64,000 bases of DNA, taken from NCBI GenBank assembly GCA_938083445.1, contig CALKCP010000009.1, positions 1 through 64,000 on the forward strand, read 5' to 3'. Of this stretch, positions 18,172 through 26,781 are shown piece by piece (position 1 is the first letter of the stretch; every line of letters begins with the position of its first letter). The notes beneath the pieces were generated by a model that did not search any database, had not been told where the DNA came from, and was given only the letters and a program-made list of their open reading frames with translations. The translations under genes were made by a program, and so were the position numbers. This DNA comes from an uncultured Ulvibacter sp. (GTDB taxonomy: Bacteria; Bacteroidota; Bacteroidia; Flavobacteriales; Flavobacteriaceae).

Positions 18172-18744
18172 CTACAATTTATCAATCACCGCGCTCAATC
18201 GGACGGTTATTTCTTCAATACTCCCAACACCATCAGCGCCAAAATATTTCTCTTGCTCCTGATAATAGTTTTTGAGAATATCCGTCTTTCTGTAATATTC
18301 TGCAATGCGTTCTCTTATTACATCTTCATTGGCATCATCTGCTCTCCCGCTAGATTTTCCACGATCTAAAAGTCTCTTAACCAAAACCTCATCATCAACC
18401 TCCAAAGCTACCATTGCATTAATTTGAGTATTCTTATCGATCATTAGTTGCGCCAAAGCATCTGCCTGAGCAGCTGTACGTGGAAATCCGTCGAAAATAA
18501 ATCCATTCGCATCGGCATTTTTATCAACTTCCGCATTTAACATTTCGATGGTCACCGCATCAGGAACCAAATGTCCCTTCTCCATATAGGATTTTGCCAA
18601 GGTCCCAAGAGCCGTAGCATTTTTAATGTTGTAACGAAACACATCTCCAGTGGAGATATGCACTAATTTATATTTGTCTTTTAAAACTTCTGCCTGGGTT
18701 CCTTTTCCTGCACCCGGAGGGCCAAATAGTACAATGTTCTTCAT
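18172..18744 (-). CDS. adk: Adenylate kinase
   Basis: A 190-residue enzyme from the preferred start at 18742-18744 (MKNIVLFGPPGAGKGTQ). The P-loop is GPPGAGKGTQ (residues 8-17), the AMP-binding region includes 'STGDVFR' and 'GFPRTAAQADAL', and the short LID region has 'LLDRGKSSGRADDANEDVIRERI'. It converts AMP and ATP to two ADP in the cytoplasm. A six-codon longer frame (18762) is less likely, as MKNIVLFGPP is the usual family start. A minus-strand -7 element TATCTTTG lies upstream at 18876-18883. Confidence 0.97.
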   Translation of the reverse strand: MKNIVLFGPPGAGKGTQAEVLKDKYKLVHISTGDVFRYNIKNATALGTLAKSYMEKGHLVPDAVTIEMLNAEVDKNADANGFIFDGFPRTAAQADALAQLMIDKNTQINAMVALEVDDEVLVKRLLDRGKSSGRADDANEDVIRERIAEYYRKTDILKNYYQEQEKYFGADGVGSIEEITVRLSAVIDKL

Positions 18745-18875
18745 GTTCGCTTCCCGCGTCACCGGGTATGGGTTTTGTGTTTTTTATTATCTATTTCAAG
18801 CAATGATTGTATTCGACACCATATACTTAACTATCTTTCAAGAAATAATAAAAATATTAATAATCAATAATTCGG

Positions 18876-18883
18876 CAAAGATA
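18876..18883 (-). promoter_or_regulatory. -7 element TATCTTTG, candidate adk promoter
   Basis: CAAAGATA on the plus strand reads TATCTTTG on the minus strand, an exact TAnnTTTG match. It would give adk a leader of roughly 125 bases. No convincing -33 TTG at the usual spacing. Confidence 0.5.
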
Positions 18884-18902
18884 ACAATTGCTAAGAAGAT
18901 TG

Positions 18903-18910
18903 TACCTTTG
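18903..18910 (+). promoter_or_regulatory. -7 element TACCTTTG, candidate purK promoter
   Basis: TACCTTTG matches TAnnTTTG exactly and ends 15 bases before the purK ATG at 18926, so the mRNA leader would be only about ten bases. This also argues against any purK start further upstream. Confidence 0.6.
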
Positions 18911-18925
18911 CGCAAAGAAACCTTT

Positions 18926-20083
18926 ATGGCAGATTATTTTTCTTCAGAATTTACTTTAGGAATACTTGGCGGTGGTCAATTAGGTAAAATGTTACTGTAC
19001 GAAACTCGCAAGTATGACATTAAAACCAAAGTAATAGACCCTAGTATTGATGCACCTTGCCGAATCGCTTGTGATGTTTTTCAACAGGGTGACCTCATGG
19101 ACTTTGACACCGTTTATCGCTTTGGTCAAAACGTGGACCTTCTCACTTTTGAGATTGAAAACGTGAACGTTGCCGCATTAGAAAAACTAGAGTCTGAAGG
19201 CAAAAAAATCTATCCGTCGTCAAAAACGCTTCGCAACATTCAAGATAAGGGCATTCAAAAGCAGTTTTACAAAACACACGGAATCCCAACGGCACCATTT
19301 AATATCCTTCAGGATAAGAATGAGCTACATGCGCTAATTGCCCAAAAAGAACGCCCCTTCCCATTTGTCTGGAAGAGTTGTACTGGAGGCTACGACGGAA
19401 AAGGTGTAAGTGTTATTCGCACCGCAGAAGACATCGCTCCATTGCCAGACGTAGCTTGTATCGCTGAAGAACTCATTCCTTTTAAAAACGAATTAGCAGT
19501 TATTGTTGCTCGCAACCCAAATGGCGAAGTGAAAACCTACCCTGTTGTAGAAATGGAATTTCACCCCGAAGCCAATCAAGTGGAATATGTAATCTGTCCG
19601 GCTAGAATTGAGACCTCTGTGGCTCAGAATGCTCGCGAGATTGCAGAAAAAGTTTCCGAAGCATTTGAGCATGTTGGGCTTCTAGCCGTAGAAATGTTCC
19701 AAACTAATGACAACAAAATTATAGTGAATGAAGTCGCTCCAAGACCTCATAATAGTGGTCATCACACCATCGAATCGAGTTACACCAATCAGTTTGAGCA
19801 GCATTTACGAGCAATTTTAAATCTACCCTTAGGGAAAACAGATAGTAAGGTTGGCGGTATTATGGTAAATCTCGTTGGAGCCGAAGGTCATAACGGGAAT
19901 GTTATATATCAAAACATTGAAGCTGTTTTGGCAATGGACGGTGTTACGCCGCACATCTATGGAAAAAAAGAAACACGCCCTTTTCGAAAAATGGGACATA
20001 TTACCATCATCGATAAGGACCTAAAAGTCGCCAGAAAAATTGCGGCAGAAGTAAAGAGAACCATTAACGTAATAAGTAATTAA
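18926..20083 (+). CDS. purK: 5-(carboxyamino)imidazole ribonucleotide synthase
   Basis: A 385-residue ATP-grasp enzyme starting MADYFSSEFTLGILGGGQLGKML. The N-terminal 'GILGGGQLGKM' nucleotide-binding loop, the ATP-grasp core ('FVWKSCTGGYDGKGV', 'AEELIPFKNELAVIVARN') and the C-terminal 'NEVAPRPHNSGHHTIE' motif are all present. It carboxylates AIR to N5-CAIR using ATP and bicarbonate in purine synthesis. The frame remains open back to 18650 because of an antisense overlap with adk, but family length and the promoter at 18903-18910 support 18926. purE follows 13 bases downstream. Confidence 0.97.
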   Translation: MADYFSSEFTLGILGGGQLGKMLLYETRKYDIKTKVIDPSIDAPCRIACDVFQQGDLMDFDTVYRFGQNVDLLTFEIENVNVAALEKLESEGKKIYPSSKTLRNIQDKGIQKQFYKTHGIPTAPFNILQDKNELHALIAQKERPFPFVWKSCTGGYDGKGVSVIRTAEDIAPLPDVACIAEELIPFKNELAVIVARNPNGEVKTYPVVEMEFHPEANQVEYVICPARIETSVAQNAREIAEKVSEAFEHVGLLAVEMFQTNDNKIIVNEVAPRPHNSGHHTIESSYTNQFEQHLRAILNLPLGKTDSKVGGIMVNLVGAEGHNGNVIYQNIEAVLAMDGVTPHIYGKKETRPFRKMGHITIIDKDLKVARKIAAEVKRTINVISN

Positions 20084-20096
20084 TAAAATTGATTTT

Positions 20097-20582
20097 ATGG
20101 CAAAAGTAGGAATCATTATGGGAAGCACGAGCGACTTGCCGGTTATGCAAGACGCAATTGATATTTTAAAAGGGTTTGATATTGAAGTAGAAGTTGATAT
20201 TGTTTCTGCACATCGCACCCCTGATAAGCTTTATGATTATGGAAAAAATGCACATACCCGCGGCATTTCTGTCGTTGTTGCAGGAGCAGGAGGCGCTGCC
20301 CACCTCCCTGGGATGATTGCTTCGCTTTCGCCTCTACCCGTTATTGGCGTGCCCGTAAAATCTAGTAATTCGATCGATGGCTGGGACTCCATCCTTTCCA
20401 TTTTACAAATGCCGGGTGGCGTACCCGTTGCAACTGTTGCATTGAATGGGGCCAAAAATGCCGGAATACTAGCGGCTCAAATCATTGGAACTTCCGATTC
20501 ATGTGTTCTAGACAAGATTCTGGCCTATAAAGAAGGACTTAAGATGAAGGTGGAGAAAGGTGCTGCTGAAATGAAAAAATAA
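20097..20582 (+). CDS. purE: N5-CAIR mutase (PurE)
   Basis: A 161-residue protein with the class I PurE signature: 'GIIMGSTSDLPVMQDA' at the N-terminus, 'VSAHRTPDKLYDYG', 'VVVAGAGGAAHLPGMIASLSPLPVIGVPV' and 'SILQMPGGVPVATVAL'. It rearranges N5-CAIR to CAIR, the step after PurK. It forms an operon with purK (13-base gap), and its end is followed by a large inverted repeat. Confidence 0.98.
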   Translation: MAKVGIIMGSTSDLPVMQDAIDILKGFDIEVEVDIVSAHRTPDKLYDYGKNAHTRGISVVVAGAGGAAHLPGMIASLSPLPVIGVPVKSSNSIDGWDSILSILQMPGGVPVATVALNGAKNAGILAAQIIGTSDSCVLDKILAYKEGLKMKVEKGAAEMKK

Positions 20583-20598
20583 TCTTTTTGAAAAAACG

Positions 20599-20651
20599 AT
20601 GTCCGGTCGAGTGCAGTCAAGTAGAGGTACCGATGGCACTCGACCGGACAT
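20599..20651 (+). repeat. Perfect 16-bp inverted repeat (dispersed stem-loop element)
   Basis: ATGTCCGGTCGAGTGC (20599-20614) and GCACTCGACCGGACAT (20636-20651) flank a 21-base loop that itself contains AGTCAAGTAGAGGTACCGATG. The GC-rich stem contrasts with its surroundings. GGTCGAGTGCAGTC-like palindromes are, to my knowledge, a dispersed element in flavobacteria. There is no long T tract, so termination after purE is possible but not certain. Confidence 0.7.
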
Positions 20652-20669
20652 GTTAAAAATAAAAGCCCC

Positions 20670-22694
20670 ATGACAAACCCCTTATTACAAGCCTTCGATA
20701 CTGCTCCCTTTTCAAAAGTAAAAAGCGAGCATTTTCTTCCTGCGATACAAGAATTGATAAAAGCAACAAAAGGGGAAATTGAGGGAATCACATCGAATAC
20801 AGAACCCGCTACTTTTGAAAATACAGTTGAGGCTCTAGAAAATACTGGTTTACAATTAGACCGTGTAACAAGTATATTCTTTAACTTAAATAGCGCTGAA
20901 ACAAACGAAGAAATTCAAAAGATTGCGCAAGAAGTATCTCCGCTCTTATCAGAATTTGGCAATGACATCTTACTAAACCAAGCACTTTTTAAGCGGGTTA
21001 AACAGGTGTTTAAAATAAAAGATGAGTTGCCATTAAATGGGGAACAAAAAATGCTCCTTGAAAAGCAGTACAAAGGATTTTCAAGAAACGGAGCGAATCT
21101 CTCAGAAACAGAAAAACTTGAACTTCGAAAAATCGATGCGGAATTATCAAAACTGAAACTGACCTTCGGTGAGAATGTTTTAGCTGAAACGAATACGTTT
21201 GAAATGCTAATTTCCGATAAAGAGGAACTTTCTGGGCTTCCTGAAGGTGCCAAAGAGGCAGCAAGTCAGACTGCTAAAGAAAAGAACAAAGAAGGCTGGA
21301 TGTTTACATTAGATTATCCAAGTTACATACCCTTTATGATGTATGCCGACAATAGAGATCTCCGCAAAAGAATGTCGCTTGCCGCCGGCGCTAAATCATT
21401 CCAAGGTGACGCATTGGACAATCAACAAAACGTTTTAAGTATCGTACAACTTCGTCACAAACGTGCAGTGCTATTAGGCTATCAAACGCACGCACACTTT
21501 GTCTTGGAAGAAAGAATGGCCGAATCGCCTGAAAAGGTCCAATCATTTTTGAGCGAGTTACTTGAAAAAGCCAAACCCGCTGCCACAAAAGAATTTAATG
21601 AATTAGCGACTTTCGCAAAAGAATTAGATGGTATTGATCAACTTCAAAAATGGGATGGCGCTTATTATGCTGAAAAGCTCAAAGAGAAACGATTCAATCT
21701 CGATGATGAAAAACTCAAACCCTATTTTGAACTTGATAAAGTGATCGAAGGGGTGTTCACATTGGCTGGAAAACTTTATGGACTTTGTTTTGATGAGGTT
21801 TCTAACATTGACAAATACCACGAGGATGTAAAAACCTTCAGCGTTACCGACAATGACGGCGTATTGGTTTCTATATTCTACGCAGATTTCCATCCCCGAC
21901 CAGGAAAAAGAGGAGGCGCTTGGATGACATCTTACAAGCCTCAACAGATTAAAAAAGGGGTAAACGATCGTCCTCACGTATCCATTGTATGCAATTTCAC
22001 GAAGCCCACGTCAAGCAAGCCTTCTTTGTTAACTTTTAATGAGGTTACTACTCTTTTCCATGAGTTTGGACATGCTTTGCATGGAATGCTAGCGAATACC
22101 ACCTATAAAGGTCTGTCAGGAACGAATGTTTCCTGGGATTTTGTAGAGCTTCCAAGTCAGGTTTTAGAAAATTGGTGTTATGAAAAGGAAGCCCTTGAAC
22201 TCTTTGCTACTCATTATGAACACGGAGAAGTGATCCCTATAGAATTGATTGAAAAAATTAAAGACTCGGCCACTTTTCACGAAGGAATGCAAACAGTAAG
22301 ACAGTTAAGCTTTGGAATGTTAGACATGGCTTGGCACGGAAGCGACCCAACAAATATAATCGATGTGAAAGCATTTGAAAAAGCGGCATTTGCAGACACC
22401 TCGCTGTACCCCGACAATGCTGAAAACTGCATGAGCACATCGTTTTCTCATATTTTTCAAGGCGGTTACTCTGCCGGCTACTATAGCTACAAATGGGCTG
22501 AAGTACTCGATGCAGATGCTTTTGCTTACTTCAAGCAAGAAGGTGTTTTTAATAAAAAAATTGCTTCCAAATTTAAAAATTATGTGCTGTCCCAAGGAGG
22601 TACTCAAGATCCTATGGATTTATATATAAAATTTAGAGGACAAAAACCAAACCCCGAGGCCCTATTAAAGCGTGCTGGACTTCTAAAAAGTTAA
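20670..22694 (+). CDS. M3-family zinc metallopeptidase (oligopeptidase A/Dcp type)
   Basis: A 674-residue thimet-oligopeptidase-like enzyme. The zinc motif HEFGHALHG is near residue 466 ('LTFNEVTTLFHEFGHALHGMLA'), with the third ligand Glu about 26 residues later in 'SWDFVELPSQVLENW'. The C-terminal 'HIFQGGYSAGYYSYKWAEVLDADAF' segment, typical of the family's substrate-binding loop, is present. No signal peptide, so cytoplasmic. It degrades short peptides, for example after proteasome-like proteases or from signal peptides. Length is normal for the family. Convergent with the following membrane protein gene. Confidence 0.96.
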   Translation: MTNPLLQAFDTAPFSKVKSEHFLPAIQELIKATKGEIEGITSNTEPATFENTVEALENTGLQLDRVTSIFFNLNSAETNEEIQKIAQEVSPLLSEFGNDILLNQALFKRVKQVFKIKDELPLNGEQKMLLEKQYKGFSRNGANLSETEKLELRKIDAELSKLKLTFGENVLAETNTFEMLISDKEELSGLPEGAKEAASQTAKEKNKEGWMFTLDYPSYIPFMMYADNRDLRKRMSLAAGAKSFQGDALDNQQNVLSIVQLRHKRAVLLGYQTHAHFVLEERMAESPEKVQSFLSELLEKAKPAATKEFNELATFAKELDGIDQLQKWDGAYYAEKLKEKRFNLDDEKLKPYFELDKVIEGVFTLAGKLYGLCFDEVSNIDKYHEDVKTFSVTDNDGVLVSIFYADFHPRPGKRGGAWMTSYKPQQIKKGVNDRPHVSIVCNFTKPTSSKPSLLTFNEVTTLFHEFGHALHGMLANTTYKGLSGTNVSWDFVELPSQVLENWCYEKEALELFATHYEHGEVIPIELIEKIKDSATFHEGMQTVRQLSFGMLDMAWHGSDPTNIIDVKAFEKAAFADTSLYPDNAENCMSTSFSHIFQGGYSAGYYSYKWAEVLDADAFAYFKQEGVFNKKIASKFKNYVLSQGGTQDPMDLYIKFRGQKPNPEALLKRAGLLKS

Positions 22695-22750
22695 TTCGCA
22701 GAGAAAGCCTGTAAAACGTTTTTATTTTTGGTTAGAACATTAGAGAAACT

Positions 22751-23572
22751 TCAAAACAACTTTGATAAAAACAAGAGTAACCCGAACCAAATAATCGGGA
22801 TTCCCTCAATCCAAAACGAGGCAAAGTTCTTAGACTGTCTTTTCTCAGAGCGCATTAACCCAATAGCTATTAAAGCAGTAACAAGGACTAAACTTAGTGC
22901 GTATGCTGCGGAGAACTCGTCTTTAAATCCCTCCAAAATAAGACAAATAAAGAGTAGAGATACCCCGAGCGCCTTTACCCTTCTTATTCCTAATTGCTGT
23001 GGGAGTGTTTTTAGAGATGCGACGTCGAACTCCAAATCTCTAATTTCAAATGGAATGGTTAGCACAATAACGATGATAAAACGTTGTATACATGTCAACA
23101 AAACATCTATATCTAACTCAATAACTGCTGCCATTATCGGCACTATCACGGTTACACCTGCCCAAACCAGCGCAACAACAAAAACCTTTAAACTCGTTAA
23201 ACTTCTTAAGTTCTCAGATCTAAGGAGAGGTACCGCATAAAAAAAAGTGAGCAATGCAAATCCGCCTAGCACAAGTAAGATATCTAAGGACAAACGAAAG
23301 CTCAAATAGAAGACAATTGCGAAGCATATAAAAGAAAATATTTGAATAGATTGGAGTGAATCCTTGAGTTCGCGGTGTCCTAATCCAGCAATATTTGCAT
23401 ACTTTACAAAGTTGTAACCTGTAATTGTTCCAAAGAAAACAAAGAACCACAGCGCATTTGGTATTTGTAAATCGTATTCAATCCAACTAATCCCAACCAA
23501 TGCTAAAACTGCAAATGCCACATGAATACTCGCACTAATATAAAACCTAAAAACACTTGAAAGAAGTTGCAT
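22751..23572 (-). CDS. UbiA-like polytopic membrane protein
   Basis: A 273-residue protein with eight to nine hydrophobic helices. It has the layout of UbiA prenyltransferases, and the second motif is visible as 'PFEIRDLEFDVASLKTLPQQLGIRR' (D-x3-D type). The first Asp-rich motif expected near residue 55 is degenerate: 'YNFVKYANIAG' replaces NDxxDxxxD. It may therefore be a divergent UbiA family member with altered activity. Convergent with the M3 peptidase and divergent from gcvP. The antisense frame inside it is not a gene. Confidence 0.8.
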   Translation of the reverse strand: MQLLSSVFRFYISASIHVAFAVLALVGISWIEYDLQIPNALWFFVFFGTITGYNFVKYANIAGLGHRELKDSLQSIQIFSFICFAIVFYLSFRLSLDILLVLGGFALLTFFYAVPLLRSENLRSLTSLKVFVVALVWAGVTVIVPIMAAVIELDIDVLLTCIQRFIIVIVLTIPFEIRDLEFDVASLKTLPQQLGIRRVKALGVSLLFICLILEGFKDEFSAAYALSLVLVTALIAIGLMRSEKRQSKNFASFWIEGIPIIWFGLLLFLSKLF

Positions 23573-23669
23573 TCTGTAAAAATAGCCAAAGTGTTTATAA
23601 CCTCCATTTTTCGTTGAAAAAATGTCTCTTCAAAAAGGATAAAACTCGAAATTTTAGTAATTTATATCG

Positions 23670-23677
23670 TAATTTTG
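23670..23677 (+). promoter_or_regulatory. -7 element TAATTTTG, candidate gcvP promoter
   Basis: TAATTTTG is an exact TAnnTTTG match, 25 bases before the gcvP ATG. No good -33 TTG is evident. Confidence 0.55.
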
Positions 23678-23702
23678 TCAACTTAAATTTAACAGCAATT
23701 CG

Positions 23703-26552
23703 ATGAATACAGATTCTTTTGCCTTACGACATATTGGTCCGCGTAACAGTGACCTAACTGAAATGCTCTCTGCCATTGGCGCCGACTCAATGGAGCAATT
23801 AATTCTCGAGACAATTCCGAGTGATATTCGCTTAAAAAACGAATTAAACCTGGACCCTGCGCTAAGTGAAAATGAATACCTAGAACACATCAATGCCTTA
23901 GGATCCAAGAACAAAGTATACAAAACCTATATTGGATTAGGTTATAACCAATCCATTACACCCCCTGTTATTCAGAGAAACATACTAGAAAACCCGGGAT
24001 GGTATACGGCTTATACACCCTACCAAGCAGAGATTGCCCAAGGAAGATTGGAAGCGCTGCTAAACTTTCAGACGATGGTAGTTGACCTTACAGGGATGGA
24101 ATTGGCAAATGCATCTTTATTAGATGAGTCTACTGCAGCTGCAGAAGCTATGGCTTTATTATTCGCGGTAAGAGAAAGAGATCAAAAGAAAAGTGAAGTT
24201 CGAAAGTTTTTTGTTTCAGAAGAGATATTACCGCAAACGCTCTCTCTCTTGCAAACTAGGTCAGAACCTTTAGGAATAGAATTAGTTATTGGAAACCATG
24301 AAATCTTCGACTTTTCAGAAGCATTCTTTGGTTGTATTTTACAATATCCGGGTAAATCGGGAAAAGTCTATGATTTTACGGACTTTGTTTCAAAAGCAAA
24401 AACAGCTCGAATAAAAGTAGCGGTAGCGGCAGATATCTTAAGCTTGGTGAAATTAGAAGCACCCGGAAATTATGGTGTTGATATTGTAGTTGGAACAACC
24501 CAGCGTTTTGGAATACCTTTAGGTTATGGTGGACCACACGCAGGATATTTTGCTACCAAGGAAGAATACAAACGATCTATTCCTGGCCGAATAATTGGTG
24601 TTACAAAAGATACGGATGGCAATCGCGCTTTGCGAATGGCTTTGCAAACACGCGAACAACATATAAAACGTGACAAAGCAACTTCTAACATTTGCACCGC
24701 ACAAGTATTACTTGCGGTAATGGCAGGAATGTATGCTGTTTATCATGGACCAGAAGGTTTAGATTATATTGCTTCTAAAGTGCATAGCGGAGCCGTTACG
24801 CTGAGTAATGCGTTGGAAAAAATAGGATACACCGAGTTAAATGGATCTTATTTCGACACCTTGTCTATGAAAGCGAATGCGACTAAAATTAGAGACATCG
24901 CTGAAACAAAAGAGGTAAATTTTTTCTACCATGATTCGGAAACAGTTTCAATCTCAATTAATGAAACTACAACACTGAAAGACTTAAACGCAATTGTAGC
25001 AATTTTTGCAGAAGCTGCCAATCAAGAGGCTCCATTAATTACAGCCTTCGTCTCCGAAAGTAAAATTCCGGTCGCGGTGTCAAGAAAGACTGAATTTCTT
25101 AGCAATCCAATTTTCAACACCTACCATAGTGAAACCGAGTTGATGCGTTATATCAAAAAGCTAGAGCGTAAAGATCTTTCATTAAACCATTCAATGATCG
25201 CACTGGGTTCTTGTACGATGAAATTAAATGCTGCTGCCGAAATGCTTCCTTTGAGCAATCCACAATGGGGAAATATGCATCCTTTTGTACCTGTAGAACA
25301 AGCAGAGGGCTATCAAATAATGCTAAAAAAGTTAGAAGAACAGCTTACTGAGATCACAGGTTTTGCCGGAACTTCGTTACAGCCTAATTCTGGTGCACAA
25401 GGCGAATATGCAGGCCTAATGGTGATACGAGCATATCATGAATCGCGCGGTGACACCCACAGAAACATCTGTTTAATCCCATCTTCAGCACATGGAACGA
25501 ATCCTGCAAGTGCAGTGATGGCCGGGATGAAAGTTGTTGTTACAAAAGCGACTGAGGATGGTAATATTGATGTGGAAGACCTTCGTGAAAAAGCCATTCT
25601 TCATAAAGATAATCTTTCGGCATTAATGATTACCTATCCTTCAACGCATGGTGTGTACGAATCGGCCATTAGAGAAATTACAGGCTTAATACACGAAAAT
25701 GGCGGACAAGTATATATGGACGGTGCAAATATGAATGCACAGGTTGCATTAACAAACCCAGGCGCGATTGGGGCCGATGTTTGCCACCTCAACCTACATA
25801 AAACATTTGCAATACCTCATGGGGGCGGTGGTCCTGGTGTTGGTCCAATATGCGTTGCAAAACAATTGCTTCCATTCTTACCATCAAACCCAGTAATCGC
25901 TACTGGAGGTGAAAAGGCCATTACGGCAATTTCTGCGGCACCTTGGGGAAGCTCACTGGCTTGTTTGATTTCGTATGCCTATATCTGTATGTTAAGTACA
26001 GATGGTTTAAAAGCGTCTACTGAATATGCCATTCTAAATGCAAATTATATTAAAGAACGGCTTGATGGTCACTTCCAAGTTTTATATGTTGGCGAAAAAG
26101 GGCGTGCTGCTCACGAAATGATTGTTGACTGCCGTCCCTTTAAAGAACATGGGATCGAGGTCACAGACATTGCAAAGCGTTTAATGGATTATGGTTTTCA
26201 CGCACCGACGGTTTCATTCCCTGTCGCTGGAACAATGATGATTGAGCCTACTGAAAGTGAGAGCAAAGCTGAATTAGATCGTTTTTGTGATGCTATGATT
26301 TCAATTCGAAAAGAAATTAATGTGTCCACTAAAGAAGACGGCAATAATGTTCTTAAAAACGCGCCACATACATTGGCAATGATTACATCAGATACCTGGG
26401 TTTTCCCTTACTCGAGGCAAGAGGCTGCATTCCCATTATCCTATGTTTCGGAGAATAAGTTTTGGCCCACAGTTAGACGCGTCGACGATGCCTATGGTGA
26501 TCGCAATCTAGTTTGTAGTTGTGAACCAATTGAAGCGTATATGGAAGCCTAA
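23703..26552 (+). CDS. gcvP: Glycine dehydrogenase (decarboxylating), P protein
   Basis: A 949-residue single-chain P protein of the glycine cleavage system. N-terminal hallmark 'RHIGPRNSDLTEMLSAIG', N-domain 'YTPYQAEIAQGRLEALLNFQTMVVDLTGME', and the PLP lysine region 'CHLNLHKTFAIPHGGGGPGVGPI' near residue 700 are visible. It decarboxylates glycine with PLP and passes the aminomethyl group to the lipoyl H protein. Length fits the fused alpha-beta form. Monocistronic: it is followed by a strong bidirectional-looking terminator. The other gcv genes are not in the window. Confidence 0.98.
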   Translation: MNTDSFALRHIGPRNSDLTEMLSAIGADSMEQLILETIPSDIRLKNELNLDPALSENEYLEHINALGSKNKVYKTYIGLGYNQSITPPVIQRNILENPGWYTAYTPYQAEIAQGRLEALLNFQTMVVDLTGMELANASLLDESTAAAEAMALLFAVRERDQKKSEVRKFFVSEEILPQTLSLLQTRSEPLGIELVIGNHEIFDFSEAFFGCILQYPGKSGKVYDFTDFVSKAKTARIKVAVAADILSLVKLEAPGNYGVDIVVGTTQRFGIPLGYGGPHAGYFATKEEYKRSIPGRIIGVTKDTDGNRALRMALQTREQHIKRDKATSNICTAQVLLAVMAGMYAVYHGPEGLDYIASKVHSGAVTLSNALEKIGYTELNGSYFDTLSMKANATKIRDIAETKEVNFFYHDSETVSISINETTTLKDLNAIVAIFAEAANQEAPLITAFVSESKIPVAVSRKTEFLSNPIFNTYHSETELMRYIKKLERKDLSLNHSMIALGSCTMKLNAAAEMLPLSNPQWGNMHPFVPVEQAEGYQIMLKKLEEQLTEITGFAGTSLQPNSGAQGEYAGLMVIRAYHESRGDTHRNICLIPSSAHGTNPASAVMAGMKVVVTKATEDGNIDVEDLREKAILHKDNLSALMITYPSTHGVYESAIREITGLIHENGGQVYMDGANMNAQVALTNPGAIGADVCHLNLHKTFAIPHGGGGPGVGPICVAKQLLPFLPSNPVIATGGEKAITAISAAPWGSSLACLISYAYICMLSTDGLKASTEYAILNANYIKERLDGHFQVLYVGEKGRAAHEMIVDCRPFKEHGIEVTDIAKRLMDYGFHAPTVSFPVAGTMMIEPTESESKAELDRFCDAMISIRKEINVSTKEDGNNVLKNAPHTLAMITSDTWVFPYSRQEAAFPLSYVSENKFWPTVRRVDDAYGDRNLVCSCEPIEAYMEA

Positions 26553-26565
26553 GCAGCTATTTTAA

Positions 26566-26613
26566 ATATATTAAAAAAGGGTTTTTCTACTGAAAAGCCC
26601 TTTTTTAATATAT
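26566..26613 (+). terminator. Rho-independent terminator after gcvP
   Basis: ATATATTAAAAAAGGG (26566-26581) pairs perfectly with CCCTTTTTTAATATAT (26598-26613); the A-rich and T-rich arms make it usable in both directions. Confidence 0.93.
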
Positions 26614-26736
26614 CACTAAACACAAACCATGATAATATCAAATTGCTGATATTTAGATAAATAATTCCCCAATCATGATAAAAAACATGTATTTTTATGA
26701 TCTGTTGAAATTGTCATTATTTCGACCCGCTTAGTA

Positions 26737-26766
26737 TTGAAACATTATTCTATTTGACTATTTTTG
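26737..26766 (+). promoter_or_regulatory. Consensus promoter TTG-N19-TATTTTTG
   Basis: TTG at 26737-26739 and TATTTTTG at 26759-26766 with a 19-base spacer match the Bacteroidota promoter consensus fully. It overlaps the TTG codon at 26764, so the true start of the following gene must be the ATG at 26782. Confidence 0.75.
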
Positions 26767-26781
26767 AAAAAAAGAAAAGAA

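Noticed and set aside
18650-18925. N-terminal extension of purK by 92 codons
   Set aside because: The extension runs antisense through adk and upstream of a good promoter element; family N-terminus matches the start at 18926.
22728-23240. 170-codon plus-strand frame after the M3 peptidase
   Set aside because: It is antisense to the UbiA-like membrane protein; its Ser/Thr/Lys-rich product is typical of antisense to a membrane protein gene.
26764-26781. TTG start for the FabH-like gene
   Set aside because: The TTG is part of a consensus -7 element (26759-26766), so translation must begin at the ATG at 26782.
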